Shown: positions 22,241 through 33,407 of the stretch, piece after piece | Numbering within the stretch: the stretch's first letter is position 1 | Layout of the letters: every line of letters begins with the position of its first letter | Origin: Platerodrilus igneus | Lineage: Eukaryota; Arthropoda; Insecta; Coleoptera; Lycidae | Direction of reading: 5' to 3' | Assembly (NCBI GenBank): GCA_036346225.1 | Contig: JARFIW010001480.1 | Location: forward strand, 13,697,501 to 13,761,500 | Length of the DNA: 64,000 nucleotides | The notes under the pieces: model-generated | What the model saw: only the letters and a program-made list of their open reading frames with translations | Told to the model about the DNA's origin: nothing | Database searches by the model: none | Made by a program: the position numbers and the translations under genes

Positions 22241-23584
22241 CATGGCACCTATTTTGATCGAACTGCCACGTCGAATGCCGTATACCGACGTCGATCTAAC
22301 ATAACTGTTACCTGCATATCCCGGACGACAACGTATCTGTAAGTATTTTCTCCTATGTTAATACATTTTAACATAGGTTTTTTTGAGCCATGTTTCTTAA
22401 CAGAAACACGCATCAAAGTTCAAAGTGAATCCAGTGCGCGAATTTCATTTATTCTTAGGTACAAACATTACACGCTTTTAAATACGCACTATAAATTTCT
22501 AGCGCTAAAGGATATTTGCATTTCTAGCGGTAACAAAATTTGTTCACATAAAGACTCTACTCTCATGCATAAATTTAAGGACATTTATACATTGCGTATG
22601 CGTGTTGAATCTTATGTAACTGTTATTTTCAATTTCTTGTTATTGTATATATTTCCTGCAGCCATTGTAAATAAATTATTCACATTTGTTATCTCTATGC
22701 ATTAACCAAACAAAAGGTGACCCACAAAAATACAAAATCGTGACTGAACTCCCACAAACGTAACGTAACAAACACATCGGTATAAGCTGCACTTGCATAG
22801 AAGTGACACGGACATTAGGGATTTCTGTTGCAATAGATAGCTGAAATGAATTGTTCTATGTTTATTACAATGTTTGACGAACAGCGTCAAAAGAAAACAC
22901 CCATACCATTTCTAATCATCGAGTAATATACACTTAATGATAGTACGTTGTATAATTATAGCAAAGTGAATAACTTCAGTATGTCCTGTCATGGGATGGT
23001 GGACTTCGCTTATATAGTTTGCAATTGCAAGGATTGGAGGAATTAAAGTATAGCCTACTCACAATGCATGATGCGCTGCGACTGTACACTTTGTTGATGC
23101 GGCACGTACGTTAATTCCTTATTTACTTCTTAATATATGAATAATTCGAATTTTTTTAAATTGGATTACAAAATTTCATCATTTTTGACCTATTCAGCTA
23201 ATTTATTTTCTTTTTAGACTTTCCCGCTTTTCCCGAGCCGTCCCGATATGGCAAAACCTACATTGGGTCAAAACTCCAAAAATTGGATTTTCCAACAAAC
23301 ACTTCTTTTGGCTCCAGATTTGAGGTAATTATTTACAAAAATTACGTGTTTATTTTAAATTTTATTGGGAGTGGGGGTCCTCATAAAAGTTTCCGTTAAT
23401 TACTGCTGTCTTTTTGTAGTCCAATAAAAATTAGTGTACGCTTTGATTTGTATTTGTATTTCTAGTGGATTTCTAATCGAATTTGGACCATCGCATACAA
23501 CTACGCAATCCCTTAAAAACTCCCAATATCAATTAAAACTTAAAAAATATAATTTATTATATAATTATCATTTTGTTAGAATTA
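22241..23584. other. AT-rich sequence downstream of the GC island
   Basis: Frames at 22355-22705 (+) and 22702-22890 (-) are Phe/Ile/Tyr-rich and look like chance frames in AT-rich DNA. On the minus strand a TAATAAATT at about 23542-23550 sits 35-45 bp after the stop of the kinase-like gene and could act in polyadenylation. Confidence 0.35.
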
Positions 23585-24238
23585 TCAGAGATTCTTTTTC
23601 TTTTCCAAGATGCTAGCAAACCGATTTTGTAAAGCATCTTTAAGTTTTAGCCACATTTCATCAGGATGATTGCTGTAAAAGGTTTCTAATATTCCCTTTT
23701 CTTCATAAAATTTTCTACTCTGTTCGTGTATGGTAGAATAATAGTCCACCATTAAATTAAAACGCTGCAGCTTTTGCAGTCGTTCCTTTTCCGTAACTTT
23801 AACAGTCTTGCAATATTTCTCTTTTAAATTGTTTACCAAAAGGTCCAAAGGATATTTCAATTCTATTACTGAATCCAATTTGGTATGTTCCCAAAACTTT
23901 TTTGCTAAACTTAATGTGCATGGAAACTCACTGACTATCCACGAGTTGTTTTTTGCTTCTTCTATTTCGCTGTAGATAATTTCCAAGATCCCTTCTTCTG
24001 GAAAGGGTATACCTTGTTCTATGTGTTCCAGCAGTATTTTGCCTAACTCGGTATTATTTGCTATATGAGATTTAAAAATACCCTTTACAGATATGTGGCG
24101 GAATTTAAACTCCTTTGATATCCTTTCACCAATAGTGTATCGTTTTGAACCTGGAGGTGCTAAGAGTATTGACTTGATTGCACAACAATCCGGTCTAATG
24201 ATGTTGAAAATTTGTTTTGATGTTCGTTTGGCAGTCAT
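23585..24238 (-). CDS. Adenylate-kinase-like protein, 217 aa, single exon, degenerate catalytic motifs
   Basis: Complete frame; an in-frame TAA eight codons upstream of the ATG fixes the start at 24238. Seen: a core strand IKSILLAPPGS at residues 22-31 where adenylate kinases have their P-loop; here residues 27-35 read APPGSKRYT, so the Gly-Lys-Gly-Thr end is altered. Then HISVKGIFKS (48-57), the NMP-binding helix; PFPEEGILEIIYSEIE (78-93); VSEFPCT (102-108), where the family has DGFPR, so the Asp and the catalytic Arg are both replaced; KKFWEHTKLDSVIELKYP, and the C-terminal HEQSRKFYEEKGILETFYS. Known of the family: P-loop enzymes moving phosphate between ATP and AMP. Inference: an adenylate-kinase fold, perhaps AK8-like, with weakened or lost catalysis. 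A retrocopy origin is possible since no intron interrupts it. Paralogue of the frame at 1-504. Confidence 0.7.
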   Translation of the reverse strand: MTAKRTSKQIFNIIRPDCCAIKSILLAPPGSKRYTIGERISKEFKFRHISVKGIFKSHIANNTELGKILLEHIEQGIPFPEEGILEIIYSEIEEAKNNSWIVSEFPCTLSLAKKFWEHTKLDSVIELKYPLDLLVNNLKEKYCKTVKVTEKERLQKLQRFNLMVDYYSTIHEQSRKFYEEKGILETFYSNHPDEMWLKLKDALQNRFASILEKKKNL

Positions 24239-24462
24239 TGAAACGTCATATTTTCGTTTTGATTAAATAATGTTTTTTAAATAATTCGGGTAAACTGTTT
24301 TTCTAATTTTTATTATTAACATGTGGCTACTTAGATTTTGTACTTGAATTCGTCTGATTTTGATGTGCAATGAATCAGGGATGTCGACAACGCCAATCGT
24401 GATGCAATATCTTGTGAAAAAAAAAATATATTGTGATATTATGTGATTTATATGAGATTTAA

Positions 24463-26152
24463 ACCTTGACGCACTGAAGTACCACTCAGATATAGACTTC
24501 TAGTTCGTAAAATGATTGATGAAGGAGATGGTGAGGGCAGTTGCTTGTTAAAGATATGTAAAATGATAATTTAAGAGAAAAGGAAGTTTTAAGATTTCAA
24601 CTTGGGTGATGGTGATTTCATAAAGTAATTTTGAAAAGTATTGTGCCAATGAAGTGAACTGCTGTTGCTTGTATATCATAAAAATTGTGTTAAAATATTT
24701 AAAAGGAAACTTCAGTGCCATGTGAAAATGTATGTATAGCTAAGATTTGAAGTCACTTAGTACGTTTTCATTTGATTTGAGTTAGGTATAAGATGTTAAA
24801 CTTTCACTTTCATTTGAATATGTACGTAAAGCCTAAAAAGTCAATTAGTATGTTTTTATTAGATTTAAGTTAGTTATAAGATGTAGAAATTTTATTTACT
24901 CTTCAGTATATAGTTGTAAGTATAATATATCATTTGAATTTCACTTCTTGTAACGTTGTAGACATCCAACTCATCTAAAAAGAAATTATTTAACATTTGT
25001 TGTTAGGATTAAAATATCGACCAAAATTTATAAATGACATTTGTGTATTAGTTTACTCCAAATTAGAATTTGACAAGAGTAATAAGATCTATTAATAAAA
25101 TTTTGGATCATAGAATGTTAGTTGGAAAAGAATTGTAAAAGAGTAGGCTGGTTTAATGTTTTAAGGGGCATCTCCAAAGAGATAAGTGACAGTTGTTTAA
25201 AAAATTAAAAAGGGGGTTGTTGAATTAAAAATTAAGGGAAGAAACTTATTTAAAAAGGACTGAAAATTTTTTTTTTTGAAAACTATTGAACAAAAAGTAT
25301 AATCTTTTTTGTACCAGTTTACGAATTGTATACCTTTTATTATTGTAATCTCCAACATAAAATTCAACGTATGTAAAATGTATCTGTGATGTTCAAAGTA
25401 TAAAAGAACCGTTGATATTAAAAAGTGATAAATGCAAGAGTCCTTGTCATTGTCTTATTATTGACCATTGGTGTTCTGGGAGTGTTTTTGTGTAGACAGA
25501 GGAGTTCCGAAGTGGTGCTATCAGAACGCTGAGATTGCTGAACCTTTGGTGTCGAGCACGGTGTTGATTTCACGGAGCTAAGTTTCCTGATAAGACCAAC
25601 GACGATAAGTATAAGTGTCTCTAAAGATTATTTGGCGTACCTTAAACCCTACAATAAAAGGCCTAAATTCAGTATTACAAAATTTTGAACCTTGGCGCAC
25701 TGAAGTACCACTCAGATATAGACTTCTCGTTCGTAAAATGATTGATGAAGGAGATGGTGAGGGCAGTTACTTGTTAAAGATATTTAAAATGATAATTTAA
25801 GAGAAAAGGAAGTTTTAAGATTTCAACTTGGGTGTTGGTGATTTCATAAAGTAATTTTGAAAAGTTTGTGCCAATGAAGTGAACTGCTGTTGTTTGTATA
25901 TCATAAAAATTGTGTTAAAATATTTAAAAGGAAACTTCACTGCTATGTGAATATGTACGTAAAGCCTAAAAAGTCAAGTGGTGCTATCAGAACGCTGGAA
26001 TTGCTGAACTTTTGGTATCGAACACGGTGTTGATTTCACGGAGCTGAGTTCCCTGATATGACCAACGACGATAAGTATAAGTGTCTCTAAAGAATTTTTG
26101 GCGTACCTAAAACCCTAAAATAAAAAGCGTAAATTCAGTAATACAAATTTTT
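24463..26152 (+). repeat. Interleaved direct repeats around a probable copia-like LTR
   Basis: Segment A (24463-24850, CGCACTGAAGTACCACTCAG...) recurs as A' (25688-25977) with few differences, and segment B (25512-25690, GTGGTGCTATCAGAACGCTG...) recurs as B' (25978-26150). The order is A, a spacer with the LTR, B, A', B'. A' lacks an internal piece of A before AAAGCCTAAAAAGTCAA. B begins with TGGTGCTATCAGAAC, close to the initiator-tRNA-Met complement used as primer site by many copia elements. The frame 25615-25800 over B-A' (PLRYRLLVRKMIDEGDGEGS) is not recognised. I read this as a rearranged, non-autonomous LTR element. Confidence 0.55.
25218..25498 (+). repeat. Probable LTR, 281 bp
   Basis: Preceded by the purine tract AAAAAGGGGGT (about 25207-25217) as a 3' LTR would be, starting TGTTGAATT, containing AGTATAAAAG (about 25397-25406) and ending GTGTAGACA, with the primer-site-like TGGTGCTATCAGAAC 14 bp further on. 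Purine tract on one side and primer site on the other mean it could serve as 3' LTR of the left part and 5' LTR of the right part. No second LTR copy is present, so the ends are inferred. Confidence 0.45.
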
Positions 26153-26883
26153 AAAACGTACTTATCCACAGGTATTAAGAACCCACATCTGGTTTGAATC
26201 GTCGCTGTAGGCAGTGGAGCTTCATTGTTCAGCAGCAAGACGTTTCATTGGAAGTTCAGGTAGTATTATTATTATCTGTGTCATATTTTAAACACTTAAT
26301 CCATTATACTCGATTGAAATCTTAAATTATTAACTAATATAAACTGTTTACTGTGCGTATTTTTCAAGTAATTGTTTACACTGTCACATTTAGAAATTGC
26401 TTTAGTAGAATTCACTAGAGGTCATTTGACTGGCAGTGTCACATACATCTGTATATGGTTCAGAACTCACGCCGTATGCAGATATAGATTATTCACAAAA
26501 TTAACCTGAGATAAGAGTTTCATTGGTCGAGGCGCAGATTTAAAGACCCAATAGAGAAGTTAATAAATCAATTAAAGAAAGGAAATTATAGGGCAATTTG
26601 GTGCATTGCTAATTTGCTCATATATTATAATTATCAATCCCAAGGGGGTTATATTATAATATATTGATTAATGCATAAACCTTAAAATAAATACTAATAA
26701 TTTGTAATACGAATTTAAAGTATCATAGTTATTACATGTAATTTATCTATATATAATATCAATTTACAGTGCAGTAATACCGCATGTAACTATGCATATT
26801 TTGTATAATTAACGCGTTACTTGAACGGTTTAAAATTTTTTATTTAATTTTGGGTTATAACAGCTCTCAAACTTTTTCGTTAC
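26153..26883. other. AT-rich sequence, nothing recognised
   Basis: No open frames or repeats that I can assign before the SINE copy begins. Confidence 0.35.
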
Positions 26884-27141
26884 TTATTCTGAATTACCAC
26901 TTACTTTATGCAAGAGCAAAACCTTTAATAGCGCATTTTTGTCCGCTTGAAAAATGTAAGGCGAGCATTTTTCACAAAAATACACCCTCGTTCGGATGAT
27001 AGTTAAAATGGAGGTCCCGTTAAAGCTCCCTACCTTGCTTGGAACAGCAAGGGTTCGGCAAAATTCCAAATTTTCCAGGTAAAAAATACTCGCTTCCTGG
27101 CCAATGTAGTACCTTCGGGAGGAGCATTGGAAAAAAATCAC
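26884..27141 (+). repeat. SINE copy, head lost
   Basis: Matches the body of the full-length SINE at 36884-37188: GCGAGCATTTTTCACAAAAA, CCTCGTTCGGATGA, GGAGGTCCCGT, CCCTACCTTGCTTGGAACAG, TTCGGCAAAATTC-AAATTTTCCAGG, then CTGGCCAATGTAGTACCT and GGAGGAGCATTGG. The tRNA-derived head is absent and the GTGTGTGAGTG...CACGCAC part of the body is deleted. It ends with ATTGGAAAAAAATCACATGTA, an end shared with the split copy at 62728-64000. The minus-strand reading frame here is only an antisense shadow. Confidence 0.8.
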
Positions 27142-27564
27142 ATGTAAGTTAGTCTCAAGATGTTAAAAGAGAGTTTGCCCTTATAAAAGAGCCTACAGGA
27201 AGAGGACATTGAACAAATGGCTAAAGTAACTTGAAAAAAAATTGGAAGAAAAAATAACTAGTTGGTGCAGAGACCACGAAGGTAAGAATAAAAAGACCGA
27301 ACTGATAGAGGGTAGGGTGTTACGTAACCTGAATTAATTACAAATAAAAAAGTGGTTAAGTCCTTTTAAATGAAGGATGAAAAAAAGAAATAGAAATTAC
27401 TAAATTTTGCTGTCCAAGTAATTTCATGATTTGCATTATTTTCGGGAAACACTCTAAGCTCATTAATTTTTATTTGAACTTGCAGGACAAAGTTTTCAAA
27501 TTATACTGACATTTGTTGGATTTCTTGGTGTTGATATGTTTCAACTTATAATTTTGTATGGTAT
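27142..27564. other. Unassigned sequence between SINE and BEL element
   Basis: A-rich on the plus strand near 27210-27300. No protein could be recognised in the broken frames. The stretch ends with the TGTAT target duplication at 27565-27569. Confidence 0.35.
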
Positions 27565-27569
27565 TGTAT

Positions 27570-28096
27570 TGTAAAATAATTGCAGTGTAAATTTCGAATA
27601 GCTAATTAGGAGAGAGGATGGACTGTATATAATTTAAATTGATCGTTTACAAACTACAGATAATTAATGTCTTTAAACAATTCAAAGCAAAGCGTTTAGT
27701 TTAAAGCACTCACTTGGATGAATCATATAGCCGTGCAGACGAAAAAACGATGAAACAAATACAGCTCTTCCTTTGGCGGATGCAGCCAAGCACACAATAG
27801 CCGTTCTGAACAAAGCGGTTCATACGTAATTGGTTCTACGTATAACGAGTACAACTGCGATGCGGTCAGTTCGAAAGACGAAACTATACTCTACTATTGA
27901 TTTTCCAGTCACTGCATTGTCTACACATGCGGAGTAACAACGTTTTACACTCGCGGCACATGTTAGCGCGTGCTTCAAGTAGAACCATGGGAATTCCACA
28001 CTAATAAATTTAAATATACCGCGGCGAATTTAAAATATCCAACAAGCTCCATGTATTAATAAAACTAACAGTAAAATTTACAATATAAACGGAACA
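27570..28096 (-). repeat. BEL/Pao LTR 1 (3' end of the array)
   Basis: Read on the minus strand it starts TGTTCCGTTTATATTG and ends GCAATTATTTTACA. Differs slightly from the other two, for example AATTGCAGTGTAAATTTCG instead of AATTGCGGTGTAAAATTGG near its end. GTGGGCCGTA stands just 5' of it as a possible polypurine tract. Confidence 0.85.
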
Positions 28097-28178
28097 TACG
28101 GCCCACTAAAATGCAAGACATTTTAAAGAAAAAATCATTATAAAGCGGGGGGCGAAATGACCAAGCGAAAAAAAAAGT

Positions 28179-28622
28179 GAAAAAAAAGGATCTACAAAAA
28201 CAAAAGAAAAAAAGAATTCTTTCCCCATCAAACGTAGGCAGCGACAGAGGGGGTAATGATACTTTTGACCTTAAGTTATGTAGCGGCGGCGGGAACACCT
28301 CAGCCTGGGGTGAAGATTGGCTGGTAAACAGTTTGAAATATAGCGCTTTTATTTGGAAATAGTTGTTGTCAAAACATCTACGGACAACGTCTTCCAATTC
28401 AAATTTTTTATCCGCGTCACCGGCGGAAGAAATTGCACCTACTATCCAATTGTGATGTGTAAAGAAATTTTTTTTAACGGTTTCCAACGATTCATATTGA
28501 GCGCGAAATAAATCTAAAAAAGCGGGTTCAAATGTAGATTTTTAAACAAACTCAAACATTTCTTGTAGCGAATTGATTGCGATATTACGTAGGAAACAAT
28601 TACGTTTTAGCTTTTCTGCCAT
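28179..28622 (-). pseudogene. BEL/Pao gag start in the deletion derivative
   Basis: Starts with ATG at 28622 (MAEKLKRNCFLRNIAINS). A TAA interrupts at about codon 27, the same place as in the long copy at 33178. After it comes LETVKKNFFTHHNWIVGAIS and the frame runs through SPQAEV and LPPLSLPTFDGE to about 28180. There the sequence jumps directly to an A-rich tail that ends at the LTR (the apparent ILFFFCFC reading is just the reverse of that poly-purine stretch). About 3.5 kb of gag-pol is absent. The shared stop shows this copy and the long one derive from the same defective ancestor. Confidence 0.75.
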
Positions 28623-28851
28623 AGTTAAATATAAAACGAATACAAAAGGCGGATGAGATAAGAACGAGAACTTGACGATTTATAATAGCTTAGCGGCGAC
28701 TAACAAACGTAAACCTATTGCACGGCAGATAAGAAAATATTCGTAAACTCAACGACACAAATTATGCTAATTAACTGTCAATGCTTTGATGAGCGGTATA
28801 ATAAAGCATCTGAGCTTGTTGTTTTCTCAAATCCGGCGAGAAGTCAACTAA

Positions 28852-29385
28852 TGTAAAATAATTGCGGTGTAAAATTGGAATAGCAAATTAGGAGAGAGGA
28901 TGGACTGTATATAATTTAAATTGATCGTTTACAAACTACAGATAATTAATGTCTTTAAACAAATCAAAGCATAGCGTTTACTTTAAAGCACTCACCTTGA
29001 TGAATTAAGTAGCCGTGCAGACGAAAAAACGATGAAACAAATACAACTTTTTCTTTGGCGGATGCAGCGAAGCACATTTATTACAATAGCGGTTCTAAAC
29101 AAAGCGGTTTATACGTAATTGGTTCTACGTATAACGAGTACAACTGCGATGCGGTCAGTTTGAAAGACGAAACTATACTCTGCTATTGATTTTCCAGTCA
29201 CTGCATTGTCTACACATGCGGAGTAACAACGTTTTACACTCGCGGCACATGTTAGCGCGTGCTTCAAGTAGAACCATGGGAATTCCACACTAATAAATTT
29301 AAATATACCGCGGCGAATTTAAAATATCCAACAAGCTCCATGTATTAATAAAACTAACAGTAAAATTTACAATATAAACGGAACA
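28852..29385 (-). repeat. BEL/Pao LTR 2 (central, shared)
   Basis: 534 bp, minus orientation, same ends as LTR 1. On its left it is followed by TTAGTTGACTTCTCGCCGG (minus strand), the primer-site region also found after LTR 3. On its right it is preceded by the tail with GTGGGCCGTA. It thus acts as 3' LTR for region B and 5' LTR for region A. Confidence 0.85.
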
Positions 29386-29389
29386 TACG

Positions 29390-29614
29390 GCCCACTAAAA
29401 TGCAAGACATTTTAAAGAAAAAATCATTATAAAGCGGGGGGGGGGCAAAATGACCAAGCGAAAAAAAAAGTGAAAAAAAGGATCTACAAAAACAAAAGAA
29501 AAAAAGAATTCTTTCCCCATCAAACGTAGGCAGCGACAGCGGGGGTAATGATACTTTTGACCTTAAGTTATGTAGCGGCGGCGGGGACACCTCAGCCTGG
29601 GGTGAAGATTGGCA
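29390..29614 (-). pseudogene. BEL/Pao gag fragment with tail, fused to truncated pol
   Basis: Carries only the piece from about AEVSPPPLHNLRSKV through LPTFDGE and the poly-purine tail, nearly identical to the deletion derivative at 28179-28330. At 29614 it joins the end of the RNase H domain (after HDILSTENPAN), so everything from the integrase onward has been replaced by this tail. The junction is direct evidence of recombination between a long and a short copy. Confidence 0.75.
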
Positions 29615-31780
29615 GGATTCTCGGTGGAGAGGATGTCATGCTAAGAGACGCGAGACGTGTTTTCCTGGATGTAAGCAACACGATTGGCGACGAAGGTCTT
29701 CCAACGCTGCGGCGGAGAACGAATCCACGAAAGTACTACCATGGAGTCAGACCAACAATAAATTTTATGAAAAGTAAAGTTCGAATCAAAAGTTTTGAGG
29801 ACAAAGACTAATAATTTTGATGCCAGTGTGGCGGCCAACAATTCGAGACGAGGTAAAGAGATTGTACGAAGGAGTGCGACCTTAGACTTAGCGCACACTA
29901 TGCGAACCTCAACTGCGGAAGGAGTAACAAAGCGAAAATAAACAACAGCACCGTAGCCACGTTCGGAGGCGTCAGCAAAGCAGTGAACTTCGCACGTAGT
30001 AAACTGTGGCCGGATAAACAAACGTGGTAAAACGAAATCCGAAAGAAGCGGTAACTCATGCAAGTACCTCTCCCACAAACGGAGGGGGCCAGGGGGAGGG
30101 GGAACATCCTATTCTAATTTTAACGACCATAAACGTTGAATTAAGTGTTTTATCAGAAAAGTAAAGGGGGATAAAAGTTCCAGGGGGTCATAAATACAAA
30201 CCAAGTTAGAAAGTAGGTTGCGTTTGATACAGCAGGTACTTAGTGGCTGAACTAGAAAACAAAAATTATCTGAAGTGGGATTGCATTGAAGACCTAAAAC
30301 TTTTAGGGGTTGAGTATTAGGATCCTCAAAGGAGCGGGGTTGCGTGAACTGCTGCGTGGCAGAAAGATCTTTTAACAATTCGGGATGGTTACTTGAACAT
30401 TAATGAAGTTCGAAACCACCAAGTTTCAAAAGAGCAATTAGTTGATTACGCAGAGCGAGGGTTGATTCAATAGAATCTCCACCAGTAGCGATGTCATCAA
30501 TATAAGTACGGTGGCGAAGTGCGAAAGCGGCTAACGGATAAGAATTCCCTTCGTCTACGGCCAACTGCTGAAGCGTTCGTATGGCAAGAAACGGAACACA
30601 GTTGATTCCATACGTAACAGTATTTAATTTAAAATCCTGAATGGGCTCCACAGGGGAGAAGGGCAAAACAATTCGTTGATAGTCACACTGAGCGGGATTT
30701 ACAAGGACTTGTCTGTACATCTGACGAATATCGGCAGTGACAACATAAGGATGTAAACGAAATTGTAACAAAATTGCGGTAATATCGGGTTGCAACTTCG
30801 GCCCAACAAACAAGTGATCGTTTAAGGACGATTGAGACAAAGTTTTAGCGAAAGCGATGAAAACAACCGTAATTTCGTACTTACGCTTTTGGGTTTCACA
30901 ACGCAATGATGCGGGATGTAATAAGAAAAGTCCGAATGAGACCCAATATCAACAGATTGCATATGTTGAGAATCAAGATATTCACGCATGAACGAAACGT
31001 ACTGTTCGTACACACGAGGTTGTTTAAGTAGACGATTTTCTAAAGAAACAAAGTGTTGTAAGGCAAGATCACGACTACTTGGAAAAAATGGTTCTTGATC
31101 TCTAAACGGCAATGAGACGACATTGCGACCTTGTTTAATGCGGCGAAACGTATCGACAAAATGTTTTTCAACAAGAGTTTCTTCAGGCGTAAAAGGTTGA
31201 GCGGCGGGGACAGCTTTGACTTCCCAGAATTTAGCGACAATATCTTCCAATAGGGAAGTAGAATCTGTCATACAAAACCAGCTAGTTATTTCAGAAGCGG
31301 CGAGTATGGAATGTTTCCCATTAAAACATATTTGAAGATGGTATTAATAGCAACAGGTTGATCGCTATCACCTTGGATGCGACCGTCTAATAACACTTGG
31401 GGGAAAATATGCACGCCAAGTAAAAAATCAATGGGTCCAGATTGAGCAAATAGTGGATCAGCTAGCTTGAGGTTAGCCAGATAATTGAAATGTTATAAAG
31501 AAATATTAGAAGTAGGTAGATTTGCACAAATTTTGGGAAGTACTACAGCTTGAAAATTAATAATCGGCGAAGAAACACCTATTGGTTTGAGCGAAACGGC
31601 GACAGTGCCATGCTGAGCAGCAGAGCGCATGGAACCTAAACCACTAAGGGTAAGAGAATGTGGAGTAGTACGAAAACCTAAACGTTTCACACTACTTTGC
31701 GAAATAAAAGAAGTCATGCTTCCCGAATCGAGTAAACCGCGAAATTGCTGGAAAGAACCAGACCAATCAGCAATTTCCAC
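29615..31780 (-). pseudogene. BEL/Pao pol: protease, reverse transcriptase, RNase H
   Basis: Minus strand, several frames. 31780-31493: aspartic protease with LLDSGSMTSFISQS. 31490-31280: the linker ending in an LLGVHIFPQVLLDGR-type block. 31271-30880: the pre-RT region with KFWEVK, LPFRDQ and YYIPHHCVVKPKS. 30906-30400: RT with SLNDHLFVGPKLQPDI, TADIRQMYRQVLVNP (first catalytic Asp) and the intact YIDDIATGG active site. 30378-30109: connection. 30078-29641: RNase H with HCFADASERGYGAVVYFR and LPRLELLAATLAS, the latter typical of Pao pol. Frameshift near 30880, a stop just before HDILSTENPAN, no integrase. The RT catalytic residues survive but no continuous frame does. The enzyme copies element RNA into DNA in cytoplasmic particles. 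Confidence 0.85.
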
Positions 31781-33178
31781 TTGAACGGTGGAAAGTAAAA
31801 CAACTGAAGGTTTAGAATTAAATAAAACGACATTTGAATTGACGGACCACTACAGCTAAACGAAGTCGATAATTCCTCAAAGACACGAGGTGCGGAAGGC
31901 TTGTAGCGGTCTTGAATAGCGGGAATAGTACGCGGTGATACCTTAGAGACGGCGGTGTCCGGGCTCAAGCGAGCCTGGTAACTAACAGCGAAATCGGGTT
32001 TAGACGAAACGCGTTCGAAGTGCAATAACGAATGATGACGTTGATTGCATTGGCGGCATGAAAATTTAAAATGTGAGAATTTCTAAGGTAATTAATACAC
32101 AGATGTTGGTTTTTTGTAAAGTTGTAGCGATCTTGCGACCAAATCATTACAGCGATAAAGATTGTGACCTTGTTTACAAAGCGGGCATTTATTAGCACTA
32201 GATTTGGTCTGTACTAACATGGAAACGGCGGATCGAGGTTTAGACGGGTTATTGGATTGACTAATTTTGTTTAAATCAGTTTTATGATTTACCGACAAAT
32301 TCGATAAGGATTTACACGTATTTTCCAGATAAGCAATTAACGTTTTAGAAAATGGGATAGCGGTCGGGTCTTGATGCATTTTAAAACTACGAGCAGTGTG
32401 TACATCCAAGCGGTTTAATATCATTTGTACAAGAATGAAATCCCATTGCTCTGCGGGCAGATCAAATTTTTTAAGCGCTTGTAAACTATCGACTAATTTT
32501 TGCAAACCGACGGGATTATCGAAATTTAATTTAGGAAATTTATCAATATTGTTCCATTGAGCAGAGGTAATGTGACGAAGATTACGATATTTTTCACGAA
32601 GTTTTGTGTATGCAAGAGCGTAATTGGCTTCGGTAAGGTCAAAGTTTTTAATGGTTAGGAGGGCGGAACTTTTTAGTGCTGATTGAAGATACGAAAATTT
32701 TTCTACGTCCGACAAATCGTTATTAAGGTTAACTAAACTATCAAGACGATCAATAACACTTTTAAACAGACAACTTTCCCCTATCAAACGTAAGCAGCGA
32801 CAGCGGGGGTAATGATACTTTTGACCTTAAGTTATGTAGCGGCGGCGGGGACACTTCAGCCTGGGGTGAAGATTGGCTGGTAAACAGCTTGAAATATAGC
32901 GCTTTTATTTGGAAATAGTTGTTGTCAAAACATCTACGGACAACGTCCTCCAATTCAAATTTTTCATCCGCGTCACCGGCGGAAGAAATTGCACCCACTA
33001 TCCAATTGTGATGTGTAAAGAAATTTTCTTTAACAGTTTCCAACGATTCATATTGAGCGCGAAATAAATCTAAAAAAGCGGGTTCGACTGTAGATTTTTA
33101 AGCAATCTCAAACATTTCTTCTAGCAAATTGATTGTGATATTACGTAGGAAACAATTACGTTTTAGCTTTTCTGCCAT
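31781..33178 (-). pseudogene. BEL/Pao gag (DUF1759-type) with zinc knuckle
   Basis: ATG at 33178. A TAA near codon 27 and a one-base insertion near 32785 (GATAGGGGA where the other copies have GATGGGGA) break the frame. The body at 32787-32092 contains FKSVIDRLDSLVNLNNDLS, VEKFSYLQSALKSSAL and FDLTEANYALAYTKLREKY, the signature of the Pao-type capsid region (DUF1759). CPLCKQGHNLYRC near 32170 fits a C-x2-C-x3-H-x4-C zinc knuckle that would bind RNA. Past 32092 the frame shifts again (RYNFTKNQHLCINYLRNSHI) and leads to the protease at 31780. Gag would form the particle in which reverse transcription occurs. Confidence 0.8.
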
Positions 33179-33407
33179 AGTTAAATATAAAACGAATACA
33201 AAAGGCGGATGAGATAAGAACGAGAACTTGACGATTTATAATAGCTTAGCGGCGACTAACAAACGTAAACCTATTTCACGGCAAATAAGAAAATATTCGT
33301 AAACTCAACGATACAAATTATGCTAATTAACTGTCAATGCTTTGATGAGTGGTATAATAAAGCATCTGAGCTTGTTGTTTACTCAAATCCGGCGAGAAGT
33401 CAACTAA

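Noticed and set aside
21804..22304. Confident protein-coding gene of 166 aa
   Set aside because: Only the part over the GC island looks protein-like, no domain is recognised and competing frames are open; kept only as a possible exon.
26884..27141. Minus-strand frame as a protein-coding gene
   Set aside because: It lies wholly in SINE sequence, and a similar antisense frame occurs in the SINE at 36901-37245.
28177..28362. Plus-strand Lys-rich reading frame over the BEL derivative
   Set aside because: It is the antisense of the gag start plus an A-rich tail; the minus-strand gag reading is recognisable.
29548..29811. Plus-strand 87-codon frame
   Set aside because: Antisense to the BEL RNase H/gag junction; no domain of its own.
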